31,604 nucleotides of DNA, from the NCBI RefSeq assembly GCF_020742345.1, contig NZ_DYXC01000005.1, positions 1 to 31,604 of the forward strand, written 5' to 3'. A program made the translations under genes and the position numbers. Below the pieces are notes generated by a model. That model worked only from the letters and a program-made list of their open reading frames with translations. It searched no databases and had not been told where the DNA came from. Position 1 is the first letter of the stretch; every line of letters starts with the position of its first letter. The stretch comes from Enteractinococcus helveticum (GTDB taxonomy: Bacteria; Actinomycetota; Actinomycetes; Actinomycetales; Micrococcaceae). Shown piece after piece: positions 24,589 to 31,604 of this stretch.

Positions 24589-25116
24589 CTAGTTGATCAC
24601 TTCGCCAGTGATGGTGTTGGTTCCGTTATCAGAATCCGGCGTAGGTTTTTGGTTCCGATCCGGGTTGATCATGTCACGAGCATTATGTGCGGTCATCTCA
24701 ATGGTATCCAGCGCCCGATCGATCATTTCAAAATCTGCTTGGTCAATGCCTTTGGCCAGTTCCTCGGAGATCACACGTTTTTGAACTTCAACGATCTTCA
24801 ATGAGTGATCGACTTTGGTATCACGCATCGGATCGCTGGCATCTACGACGGTTCCACCGGCCGTGGCAGCAGCTATATTGGAGTTAAATTCTCGAGCAGT
24901 TTTTTGCACTGCTCGTGCCCCACGAGACACCATGATCAACGAGACCAGGGACAGGATTAACCAGCCACCAGCGATGGCCACGACCATCCACCCGATAATG
25001 TCATTCTGGTTCGCCGCAAAGATGACGGCCACGATAAAGGCGATAACGACCACCAGCAGCACGACATTGGAGAGTCGAAGACCGCGGCGGTGTGTTGAAG
25101 ATTCGATGGACTGCAT
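24589..25116 (-). CDS. Small two-helix membrane protein of unknown function
   Basis: The 175-residue protein has two closely spaced hydrophobic helices, at about 17-35 and 41-63. A mostly soluble C-terminal half of charged, helix-forming residues follows (about 95-150). The N-terminus is short and basic, so both ends probably face the cytoplasm. I do not recognise the family. It sits 8 bases upstream of the exonuclease gene and would be the first gene of that operon. The ATG at 25116 is preceded by only a weak ribosome binding site. Confidence 0.75.
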   Translation of the reverse strand: MQSIESSTHRRGLRLSNVVLLVVVIAFIVAVIFAANQNDIIGWMVVAIAGGWLILSLVSLIMVSRGARAVQKTAREFNSNIAAATAGGTVVDASDPMRDTKVDHSLKIVEVQKRVISEELAKGIDQADFEMIDRALDTIEMTAHNARDMINPDRNQKPTPDSDNGTNTITGEVIN

Positions 25117-25190
25117 GTTTTCCAGTATCTCGCATTTTGCAAAGCGGTGCCCAATTGGTCACCAACATTATCCCGTACGCTAACACTAGG

Positions 25191-25224
25191 ATCCCTCGAC
25201 CCATCAGATGACCGGCCGAGGGAT
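25191..25224 (-). terminator. Possible folD terminator
   Basis: ATCCCTCG (25191-25198) pairs with CGAGGGAT (25217-25224). Two further C-G pairs follow past a mismatch. The hairpin lies 30 bases after the folD stop on the minus strand and before the next gene. No T-run follows on the minus strand, so efficiency is uncertain. Confidence 0.45.
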
Positions 25225-25254
25225 GATAGGTGCTGCTTGCGTTACGGTAAGGTG

Positions 25255-26139
25255 TTAGGCTTTTGCGGCGTTGAGTTCAGCAATTTCGACGACGTTGGCC
25301 ACCAGTTCCACGCGGGTCATTGGACCCACGCCACCTGGGTTTGGCGACATGGCCGCGGCCACCTCTTCTACGTCCTTGGCAACGTCTCCCACAATGCGGG
25401 TTTTGCCGTCGTCGGTGGTTTCACGGCTCACGCCCACGTCAAGAATGACGACGCCTTCTTTGACTTTATCTTTGGTGACCATGCCAGGATTTCCTGCGGC
25501 GGCGATGATAATATCAGCCTGCCCGATCAGCTCATCCATGTTGGTGGTGCCAGTGTGGGCGGCGATCACGGTGGCATTGACATCACGACGGGTGAACAGC
25601 AAGGTCGCGGGTCGGCCAATAGTGATACCGCGACCAATGACCAGCACGGTCTTGCCCTTGGTGTCGATGTCATAGCGCCGCAACAGGGTCAGACAACCCT
25701 TCGGAGTACAAGGCAGCGGCCAGGTAATCTCGCCACCGGCATTTGCGACCAGACGCCCAAGGTTCAACGGGTGCAGACCATCTGCGTCTTTGCCTGGATC
25801 GATGGCCTCCAGCACCGTATCGGTGTCGATCTGCTTTGGTAGGGGCAACTGCACAATGTATCCGGTGCATTCCGGGTTGTTATTCAACTCGTTGATGACA
25901 TCCAAGACTTCTTCTTGGGTGGCTGATTCAGGAAGCTCGCGGTGCAACGAGGTGATGCCAACTTCTTCCATGTCGCGGATTTTGGCGCCAACATAGGATT
26001 GCGAGGCCGGGTCAGCACCTACCAGTACGGTCCCAAGCCCGGGCGTGATGCCCTGTTCTTTGAGTTTGGCAACTCGTTGGGCGAGATCTTCTTTCATGGC
26101 GGCCGCGGTGGCTCGGCCATCTAGTTTCAACGCTGTCAT
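25255..26139 (-). CDS. folD: Methylenetetrahydrofolate dehydrogenase / cyclohydrolase
   Basis: This bifunctional folate enzyme converts 5,10-methylene-THF to 10-formyl-THF in two steps. I chose the ATG at 26139 (MTALKLDGRA), giving 294 residues, the usual length. A GTG at 26205 would add 22 residues rich in Arg, Lys and Gly that do not look native. Motifs present are the catalytic SYVGAKIRD (Tyr49, Lys53 in this numbering), GYIVQLPLPKQID, the NADP-binding VIGRGITIGRP (usually VIGRGxxVGxP), and the end NPGGVGPMT. It lies downstream of glyA on the same strand with a hairpin between them. GlyA product methylene-THF is the FolD substrate. Confidence 0.96.
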   Translation of the reverse strand: MTALKLDGRATAAAMKEDLAQRVAKLKEQGITPGLGTVLVGADPASQSYVGAKIRDMEEVGITSLHRELPESATQEEVLDVINELNNNPECTGYIVQLPLPKQIDTDTVLEAIDPGKDADGLHPLNLGRLVANAGGEITWPLPCTPKGCLTLLRRYDIDTKGKTVLVIGRGITIGRPATLLFTRRDVNATVIAAHTGTTNMDELIGQADIIIAAAGNPGMVTKDKVKEGVVILDVGVSRETTDDGKTRIVGDVAKDVEEVAAAMSPNPGGVGPMTRVELVANVVEIAELNAAKA

Positions 26140-26189
26140 CTTGAGGCGACGTCCTTGTCTAGTTGGTTTGGCTTTCGACGTTAACCCGC

Positions 26190-26228
26190 GTCCGGGCCCA
26201 ACCACTTAGTGTAATGGTGGACCCGGAC
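26190..26228 (-). terminator. Hairpin between glyA and folD
   Basis: GTCCGGG (26190-26196) pairs with CCCGGAC (26222-26228), with CCA/TGG extending it past a C-A mismatch. It starts about 30 bases after the glyA stop. No U-tract follows, so it may be a weak terminator that lowers rather than blocks folD read-through. Confidence 0.55.
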
Positions 26229-26258
26229 ACTGTCATTAGTCGGTGAGCACTTGCTGGC

Positions 26259-27539
26259 TTACCAGTTTTCAAATCCCTCATACAGTGGGAAATCGTTGGC
26301 CAGTTTGTCGGTGCGGGCGCGCAGTGCTTCCACATCAGGATTTGCTTTCAGCGCGTTGGCGATAATGTCTGCAACTTCGGTGAATTCTTGGGTACCAAAA
26401 CCGCGCGTGGCCAGCGCAGGGGTACCGATGCGCAGACCAGAAGTGGTCATTGGTGGGCGGGGATCCCATGGCACCGAGTTGCGGTTGACGGTGATACCCA
26501 CTTCGTCCAGAATGTTCTCCCCCTGTTTGCCATCCAGCTCGGAGTTGCGCAGGTCAACCAGCACCAGGTGCACATCGGTGCCGCCGGTCAGCACCGAAAC
26601 ACCGGCGTCAGCGACGTCGGATTCGGTCAAACGGGAAGCCAGGATCTGAGCACCTTCCAGGGTGCGTTGTTGACGACGTTTGAATTCTTCTGATGCAGCA
26701 ATCTTGAATGCAACAGCTTTACCAGCAATCGCATGCATTAGCGGACCGCCCTGCTGGCCTGGGAAGACGCGCGAGTTGATCTTCTTGCCGTATTCTTCCT
26801 TGGCTAGAATGAACCCGGAACGTGGACCACCCAGCGTCTTATGCACGGTCGAGGAAACGACATCGGCGTGTGGGACCGGGTTGGGGTGCAGACCTGCTGC
26901 CACCAGACCGGCGAAGTGGGCCATATCAACCCAGAGTTTGGCGCCAACTTCTTGGGCAATCGAAGCGAAGGCTTCGAAGTCCAGCTGGCGCGGATAGGCC
27001 GACCAACCGGCCACAATAACCGCTGGCTTTTCTGCCAGGGCTTGTTCACGAACCTTGTCCATGTCAATACGGAACGTTTGGCGGTCGACTTCATAGGCCA
27101 CGATATTGTGACGACGACCCGAGAAGTTCAGCGGCATACCGTGGGTGAGGTGGCCACCGTGATCCAGCGACAACCCCATCAGGGTATCGCCCGGTTCCAT
27201 CAGGGCTTCCATCACGGCCACGTTGGCCTGAGCACCGGCGTGGGGCTGCACGTTGGCATACTCGGCACCGAAGAGGGTTTTAGCGCGATCGATGGCCAGA
27301 TTTTCAGCGATATCGACGTATTCACAGCCACCGTAGTAGCGACGTCCTGGGTAACCTTCGGCATATTTATTGGTCAACACGGAACCCTGGGTTTCCAAGA
27401 TGGACCGTGGAACAAAGTTCTCCGAGGCAATCATTTCCAAGCTGTTGCGCTGGCGGCCCAGTTCCAGTCCCAGCACCTCAGCAATTTCAGGGTCAACTTC
27501 TGTCAATGGGGCGTTATTGACATTGGACATTTCAGACAT
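26259..27539 (-). CDS. glyA: Serine hydroxymethyltransferase
   Basis: This PLP enzyme interconverts serine plus THF with glycine plus methylene-THF, the main source of one-carbon units. The 426-residue protein has SLEMIASENFVP (33-44), KYAEGYPGRRYYGGCEYVD, the PLP-contacting VDMAHFAGL (Asp205, His208) and the lysine motif STVHKTLGGPRSG with Lys234. Length fits the family. AGGAG lies 4 bases before the first ATG (27539); a second ATG three codons in has worse spacing (13), so the first is preferred. It is divergent from the oxidoreductase gene at 27657. Confidence 0.97.
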   Translation of the reverse strand: MSEMSNVNNAPLTEVDPEIAEVLGLELGRQRNSLEMIASENFVPRSILETQGSVLTNKYAEGYPGRRYYGGCEYVDIAENLAIDRAKTLFGAEYANVQPHAGAQANVAVMEALMEPGDTLMGLSLDHGGHLTHGMPLNFSGRRHNIVAYEVDRQTFRIDMDKVREQALAEKPAVIVAGWSAYPRQLDFEAFASIAQEVGAKLWVDMAHFAGLVAAGLHPNPVPHADVVSSTVHKTLGGPRSGFILAKEEYGKKINSRVFPGQQGGPLMHAIAGKAVAFKIAASEEFKRRQQRTLEGAQILASRLTESDVADAGVSVLTGGTDVHLVLVDLRNSELDGKQGENILDEVGITVNRNSVPWDPRPPMTTSGLRIGTPALATRGFGTQEFTEVADIIANALKANPDVEALRARTDKLANDFPLYEGFENW

Positions 27540-27656
27540 CGCACTCCTGGTGAAAATTTCTCAACGACTCCACTCATCCTAATGGGCTATTACACCCCCG
27601 GAGTGCACTTGTCATTAACTGCACCTGTGTGGCGGGACCTGAACTACGCTGGTGCC

Positions 27657-28883
27657 ATGTCGTCGGATAACACCAGCATGCCGTGTGCTCGGGCTCGTCA
27701 TTTCAACATTGTGGTGATCGGCGCCGGTCAGGCCGGACTTTCCGCCGCCGGCACGCTGCACCGTCGCGGTCTAGTTGCCGGCAGTGACTTTGCGGTTCTG
27801 GATGCTAACCAGGGCCCCGGTGGTGCTTGGCGGCACCGTTGGAATGCCCTCACCCTGGGGCGCGCTCACGGCGTCCACGACCTACCGGGCTTTGCCTTGA
27901 AGAATCCAGACACCTGGCGTCCGGCGTCACAAGTGGTGGGTGAATATTACGGCGCATATGAACAACACCTAGGACTCGAGGTCATCCGTCCAACCAAAGT
28001 CAAGGTGGTAACCCAGCCGCAAGATGACGTGTTCTATATCTCCACCGACGGCACAGACTTCACGGCCAACGCCGTCATTAATGCCACCGGCACCTGGGAG
28101 AGCCCCAATATTCCCTACTATCACGGCCTGGAATATTTCACCGGAAAGCAGTGGCACACCAAAACCTTCCGCGATGTCGAAGACTTCCGCGACCAGCGCG
28201 TGCTTGTGGTCGGCGGTGGTGCATCGGCGATCCAATTTTTGATGATGTTGGAAAAAGTTACCGACCACACCGTGTGGGTTTCGCGCTCATTGCCGCGCTG
28301 GAACCCGGAACACTTCAGCCCTGACTGGGGTCGCAGGGTGGAAGAACGAGTGACGACGTTGGTCACCGCGGGTAAAGTGCCCCGGTCGGTGGTATCGAAT
28401 ACGGGCCTGGCATTGAATGAGGACTCCCTGGATTTCATAAATCGCGGAGCATTGGTGTTCCGCGGGTTCATTGATTCCTTTGGCGCCGATCAGGTAACCC
28501 TCAACGGGCCCGGTCCCGACGGCGCGACCATTAACTCACAAGGTCCGGCGGTTGATAATCTGTTGCGCGCCCGAGATCCGCGGTTAGCCCAGATGCACCG
28601 CAATACCGAAATTTTGCCCGGCCATGGAACCGATATCCCCCACCAGTGGGTTACCCCAATCGACTCTATTTTGTGGGCCACCGGGTTCCAACACAGTCTC
28701 GGGCATCTTTATCCGCTGGATATTCGCAGCGAATATGGCGGCGTGGTCGTTGGCAAAGATGGTGTAACGGTGCCGGCTGCGCCCGGAGTATTTCTGGTGG
28801 GCTACGGTGCATCAGCCTCAACGGTTGGGGCTACGCGGGCGGGGCGAAAGGCCGCCGTCGCCGCGATTCAGTACCTCGGATAA
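27657..28883 (+). CDS. Flavin-containing monooxygenase-like FAD/NAD(P) oxidoreductase
   Basis: This is a predicted soluble two-dinucleotide-fold oxidoreductase of 408 residues. The FAD-binding GAGQAG (22-27) is followed by GPGGAW (53-58). The FMO fingerprint FxGxxxHxxxF is present at 161-171, and the NADP-binding VVGGGASA lies at 184-191. The ATG motifs NATGTW and LWATGFQ are present. Family members oxygenate N- or S-containing substrates or act as Baeyer-Villiger-like enzymes; the substrate here is unknown. The ATG at 27657 has no ribosome binding site. A TACGCT ends 6 bases before it, a spacing that would suit a leaderless transcript. The reading frame is also open far upstream, but that part lies antisense to glyA and is not coding. 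Confidence 0.85.
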   Translation: MSSDNTSMPCARARHFNIVVIGAGQAGLSAAGTLHRRGLVAGSDFAVLDANQGPGGAWRHRWNALTLGRAHGVHDLPGFALKNPDTWRPASQVVGEYYGAYEQHLGLEVIRPTKVKVVTQPQDDVFYISTDGTDFTANAVINATGTWESPNIPYYHGLEYFTGKQWHTKTFRDVEDFRDQRVLVVGGGASAIQFLMMLEKVTDHTVWVSRSLPRWNPEHFSPDWGRRVEERVTTLVTAGKVPRSVVSNTGLALNEDSLDFINRGALVFRGFIDSFGADQVTLNGPGPDGATINSQGPAVDNLLRARDPRLAQMHRNTEILPGHGTDIPHQWVTPIDSILWATGFQHSLGHLYPLDIRSEYGGVVVGKDGVTVPAAPGVFLVGYGASASTVGATRAGRKAAVAAIQYLG

Positions 28884-28918
28884 TCGGCTGAGTCCAATGT
28901 CACAGTCCGCAGACTATT

Positions 28919-28946
28919 TTGAATGATTCATAAAAAGTGGCATAAT
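28919..28946 (+). promoter_or_regulatory. Promoter and AT-rich operator candidate of the furA-like gene
   Basis: TTGAAT (28919-28924) and CATAAT (28941-28946) are spaced by 16 bases and resemble a sigma-70 type promoter. The AT-rich spacer and flanks differ from the neighbouring DNA and sit where FurA-type regulators bind their own promoter in other Actinobacteria, so autoregulation is plausible. No clear dyad was identified. Confidence 0.5.
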
Positions 28947-28976
28947 GGAGATATTGATCGACGAAGGAGGTAACAG

Positions 28977-29444
28977 GTGAGCCACAGTAGCCAGACCATC
29001 GATTGGCCGTCACGTATTCGGGCAACCGGATTGCGGTCTACACGGCAACGCGTCGCAACTTTAGAAGCCCTTGCCGGGCTACCACACGCAACCGCCGATG
29101 AGCTATTAAAACTGGTTCGCCAGTCGTTTCCTGCGATCACAATTCAATCCATCTATACCGTGGTGCAATCCCTGGTGGATGTCGGGTTGGTGCGGAAACT
29201 TGAGTTTGGGCCCACCGCCCGATTCGAAATTCAGCACTTCGACAACCACCATCACGTCCACTGCCGGGTGTGCGGACGCATCGAAGATGTGCCATGCCAA
29301 CATGGCAGCGCCCCGTGTATGAGCCCCGTTGAGACGCACGGCATGGTCATTGACACCGCCGACGTCGTCTACTACGGAACATGTACCAGCTGTTTGGACG
29401 CACTTGATCACCCCACGGTTGGTGACACAAAAGTGTCTACCTAA
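28977..29444 (+). CDS. furA: Fur family transcriptional regulator (FurA/PerR-like)
   Basis: This metal-dependent repressor probably controls the downstream catalase in response to peroxide or iron. The 155-residue protein has the N-terminal winged helix with GLRSTRQRVATLEALAG and the recognition helix region TIQSIYTVVQSLVDVGLVRK. The metal-sensing HHHVHCRVCG (His91-93, Cys96, Cys99) is followed by the structural-zinc CTSC (Cys136, Cys139). The GTG start has an excellent AAGGAGG 6 bases upstream. FurA and PerR cannot be separated reliably by sequence, but the position directly before a catalase gene favours a peroxide-responsive role. The FurA-KatG pair of mycobacteria is the known parallel. 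Confidence 0.92.
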   Translation: MSHSSQTIDWPSRIRATGLRSTRQRVATLEALAGLPHATADELLKLVRQSFPAITIQSIYTVVQSLVDVGLVRKLEFGPTARFEIQHFDNHHHVHCRVCGRIEDVPCQHGSAPCMSPVETHGMVIDTADVVYYGTCTSCLDALDHPTVGDTKVST

Positions 29445-29499
29445 GCTGGAACTTTGCCCACCTAGTTCATCTCACCGAGGTCTTAAGGAGACTGAATTC

Positions 29500-31020
29500 A
29501 TGGCTGAGAAAAAAACGCCACACGCAACCGGGTCCACAACCCAAGCCGGCATCCCAGCTGTTAGCGACCGCAACTCGCTAACCGTTGGTCCAGACGGCCC
29601 CATCGTCTTACACGATGCTCACCTGGTCGAAACCCTGCAGCACTTCAACCGGATGAACGTCCCAGAACGTCGTCCACATGCCAAGGGTTCCGGCGCTTTT
29701 GGTACCTTCAAGGTCACCGAAGATGTCTCGCAGTACACCAAAGCCGCCATGTTCCAGCCCGGCGTTGAAACCGAAATGTTGGCTCGGTTCTCAACCGTTG
29801 CCGGTGAACTGGGTTCACCAGACACCTGGCGCGACGTCCGCGGTTTTGCCCTGAAGTTCTACACGGAAGAGGGCAACTTCGACCTGGTTGGGAACAACAC
29901 CCCAATCTTCTTTGTGCGCGACCCAATGAAGTTCCCACACTTCATCCGTTCGCAGAAACGTCTGCCAGATTCCGGTCTGCGTGACAACACCATGCAGTGG
30001 GACTTCTGGACCCAGAACCCAGAAACCGCACACCAGGTCACCTACTTGATGGGCCCACGTGGTCTACCAAAGACCTGGCGCAACATGAACGGTTACGGCT
30101 CCCACACCTACATGTGGGCCAACGCCGCCGGCGAACGCTTCTGGGTCAAATTCCACTTCCTGACCAACCAGGGCTTGGAAAACCTATCGAATGAAGAAGC
30201 CGAAGCACTGGCAGGCTCCGACGCCGAATACCACCGCCGTGACCTGTTCGATGCAATCGAACGTGGCGACAACCCATCATGGGATCTCTACGTGCAAATC
30301 ATGCCGTATGAGGAGGCCAAGACCTACCGTTTCAATCCATTCGATCTAACCAAGACCTGGTCGCAGAAGGATTACCCACGCATCAAGGTGGGCACCATGG
30401 AGCTCAACCGCAACCCGGAAAACCACTTCGCTCAGATCGAGCAGGCCGCGTTCTCCCCTGCCAACATGGTTCCAGGTATCGGCATGTCTCCAGACAAGAT
30501 GTTGCTGGGTCGTAACTTCGCCTACCAGGACGCTCAGCGTTACCGCATCGGTACCAACTTCCAGCAGCTGCCGGTCAACCGTCCGATCAATGAAGTCCAC
30601 ACCTACAACTTCGAAGGTTCCATGTGGTACGACCACACTGGTGCCCGTCGTCCATACGCACCAAACTCGTTTGGAGATTCCTGGTCGGATGAAGAAGGCG
30701 CCGTTGACGTCAGCTGGGAAACCGACGGCGACCTAGTCCGTCAGGCATACACCCTGCGTGAAGACGACAGCGACTTCATCCAGCCCAACATTCTGGTCAA
30801 CGAAGTCTTCTCCCAAGAAGAACGCGACGGCTTGGTCGACACAGTTGCCGGTGCCCTTGAAACCGTGATCGAACCCGTGCTGTCCAACGCTATCCAGTAC
30901 TGGAAGAACGTTGACGAAACCATCGGTCAGCGCATTGAAGACCGCATCCGTCAGGGCGGTTCTGCTGGCGATCAGCAGCCAGGCGGCGATCCAAAAGACA
31001 CCGCCGACTCGATCGCCTAA
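29500..31020 (+). CDS. katA: Monofunctional heme catalase
   Basis: It decomposes hydrogen peroxide in the cytoplasm. I chose the ATG at 29500, with AAGGAG 9 bases upstream, giving 506 residues, the size of small-subunit heme catalases. The frame is open further upstream but overlaps the furA-like gene. The distal histidine His60 lies in RRPHAKGSGAFG, and the catalytic Asn is in VGNNTPIFF (132-133). The proximal heme ligand is Tyr342 in RNFAYQDAQRYR, with Arg338 four residues before. The C-terminal tail is Gly/Gln/Asp-rich. It lies 55 bases after the regulator gene and is followed by a strong terminator. Its Pro codons are largely CCA, again suggesting high expression. Confidence 0.98.
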   Translation: MAEKKTPHATGSTTQAGIPAVSDRNSLTVGPDGPIVLHDAHLVETLQHFNRMNVPERRPHAKGSGAFGTFKVTEDVSQYTKAAMFQPGVETEMLARFSTVAGELGSPDTWRDVRGFALKFYTEEGNFDLVGNNTPIFFVRDPMKFPHFIRSQKRLPDSGLRDNTMQWDFWTQNPETAHQVTYLMGPRGLPKTWRNMNGYGSHTYMWANAAGERFWVKFHFLTNQGLENLSNEEAEALAGSDAEYHRRDLFDAIERGDNPSWDLYVQIMPYEEAKTYRFNPFDLTKTWSQKDYPRIKVGTMELNRNPENHFAQIEQAAFSPANMVPGIGMSPDKMLLGRNFAYQDAQRYRIGTNFQQLPVNRPINEVHTYNFEGSMWYDHTGARRPYAPNSFGDSWSDEEGAVDVSWETDGDLVRQAYTLREDDSDFIQPNILVNEVFSQEERDGLVDTVAGALETVIEPVLSNAIQYWKNVDETIGQRIEDRIRQGGSAGDQQPGGDPKDTADSIA

Positions 31021-31069
31021 ACGCCTAGCAACGATGATCGTTTCGTCTGAAGACGATACGTAGTCAAAG

Positions 31070-31108
31070 AATTCCGGCTCCCTCATCGCGTGGGGGCCGG
31101 AATTTTTT
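31070..31108 (+). terminator. Rho-independent terminator of katA
   Basis: AATTCCGGC (31070-31078) pairs with GCCGGAATT (31096-31104). The stem is extended by TCCC/GGGG with one G-U pair, and a run of six T follows (31103-31108). It lies 50 bases after the catalase stop. Confidence 0.93.
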
Positions 31109-31365
31109 CTACCAACGACGACGTTCCCCGCATCAACGACGCAGCCGGTTCAGGATCACGCCATATCTCCGATGCTGATCAGCGGGCCGGACTTGTCATA
31201 GCGATCCTCAAGACGGAAATCGTTGTCGAGGATGCAACAAATAGGTGGTGCCAAGACAAGCTTTGCCGATGTTGTAACAATTCATGACCGCGCCGTTGCA
31301 CATTAAATGTGCTGAAGCGCTAATATACCAACAGGCTCCCGCTACATGTTAGGAAATTGACGTTC

Positions 31366-31604
31366 ATGGTCATTGGTAAAAACAATCTCATTGTTACGTT
31401 GTCTTGTCCGAATCAGCCGGGGATTGTGCATGCTCTGACTGGGGCGTTGTTGAAGGTTCATGCGGATATTGCTGAGTCTCAGCAGTTTGATTCCCCGCAC
31501 AGTGGGACGTTTTTTATGCGCGTGCAATTTTCTACGGATTGTTCCGTGGCCGATACGCAAACAGCCATTGCCGACGTCGTTAAACAATACGATATGCAAG
31601 CCCG
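31366..31604 (+). CDS. purU: Formyltetrahydrofolate deformylase, 5' part (cut by window end)
   Basis: It hydrolyses 10-formyl-THF to THF and formate, which balances one-carbon pools and supplies formate for purine synthesis. Seventy-nine codons are present. They encode the N-terminal ACT domain with IVTLSCPNQPGIVHALTGALL (9-29) and the family-specific AESQQFDSPHSGTFFMRVQF (36-55). This is the PurU signature that separates it from other formyltransferases. The ATG at 31366 has AGGAA 10 bases upstream. A TTGCAC and a TAATAT upstream could be a promoter, but with a long spacer of about 19 bases. The catalytic domain lies beyond the window. Confidence 0.93.
   Translation, partial: MVIGKNNLIVTLSCPNQPGIVHALTGALLKVHADIAESQQFDSPHSGTFFMRVQFSTDCSVADTQTAIADVVKQYDMQA

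Noticed and set aside
26841..27656. A 272-codon N-terminal extension of the FMO-like protein
   Set aside because: The frame is open but runs antisense across glyA. The FAD-binding motif begins about 20 residues after the ATG at 27657, so the extension is not coding.
29329..29499. A 57-codon upstream extension of the catalase
   Set aside because: It overlaps the furA-like gene, and the ATG at 29500 has a good ribosome binding site and matches catalase length.
31090..31287. A 65-codon open frame after katA
   Set aside because: Its start lies inside the katA terminator hairpin, there is no ribosome binding site, and the sequence resembles nothing known.

Overview
The window looks like chromosomal DNA of an actinobacterium of the Micrococcaceae type, with a moderate rather than very high GC content (a Yaniella- or Enteractinococcus-like organism would fit, but the genus is a guess). 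The reasons are the four-gene sdhCDAB set with an actinobacterial-style SdhA, an adenosine deaminase with the LHDHLDGG motif, a FurA-type regulator beside a catalase, and frequent GTG/TTG starts. No rRNA, tRNA, CRISPR array or insertion sequence was recognised.

Layout. 1-1358 (-): 3'-truncated ctaD, subunit I of an aa3-type cytochrome c oxidase. 1703-2989 (-): a lipoprotein serpin. 3074-9784 (-): a tightly packed seven-gene run, in transcription order mannose-1-phosphate guanylyltransferase, M20 amidohydrolase, cdd, deoA, dedA, add, mazG. It is mainly nucleoside salvage and nucleotide clean-up. 9945-13447 (+): sdhCDAB (complex II), closed by a strong terminator. 13547-15270 (+): an ABC-F ATPase preceded by a 13-residue leader ORF and competing hairpins, one of which sequesters the ABC-F ribosome binding site. 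This is the most interesting candidate system here. 15271-15788: no recognisable gene. 15789-17842 (+): an ABC ATPase plus FtsX-type permease pair. 17861-18403 (-): GNAT acetyltransferase.

18482-21722 (-): two related four-helix membrane proteins, a MacB/FtsX-type permease and its ABC ATPase. The ATPase is broken by a one-base frameshift just before the Walker A motif. 21723-22567: about 850 bases without a recognisable gene, containing a 24-bp near-perfect palindrome. 22631-25116 (-): trpS, an exonuclease III and a two-helix membrane protein, probably one operon. 25255-27539 (-): folD and glyA (one-carbon metabolism). 27657-28883 (+): a flavin monooxygenase-like oxidoreductase, divergent from glyA. 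28977-31020 (+): a furA-like regulator and a heme catalase, closed by a strong terminator. 31366-31604 (+): 5' part of purU, which links again to the folate one-carbon theme.

Taken together the window is mostly housekeeping (respiration, salvage, folate and peroxide defence). Between positions 13500 and 22600 lies a more variable stretch of ABC proteins, small membrane proteins and gene-poor DNA. The regulatory and decay signals worth checking are concentrated there.
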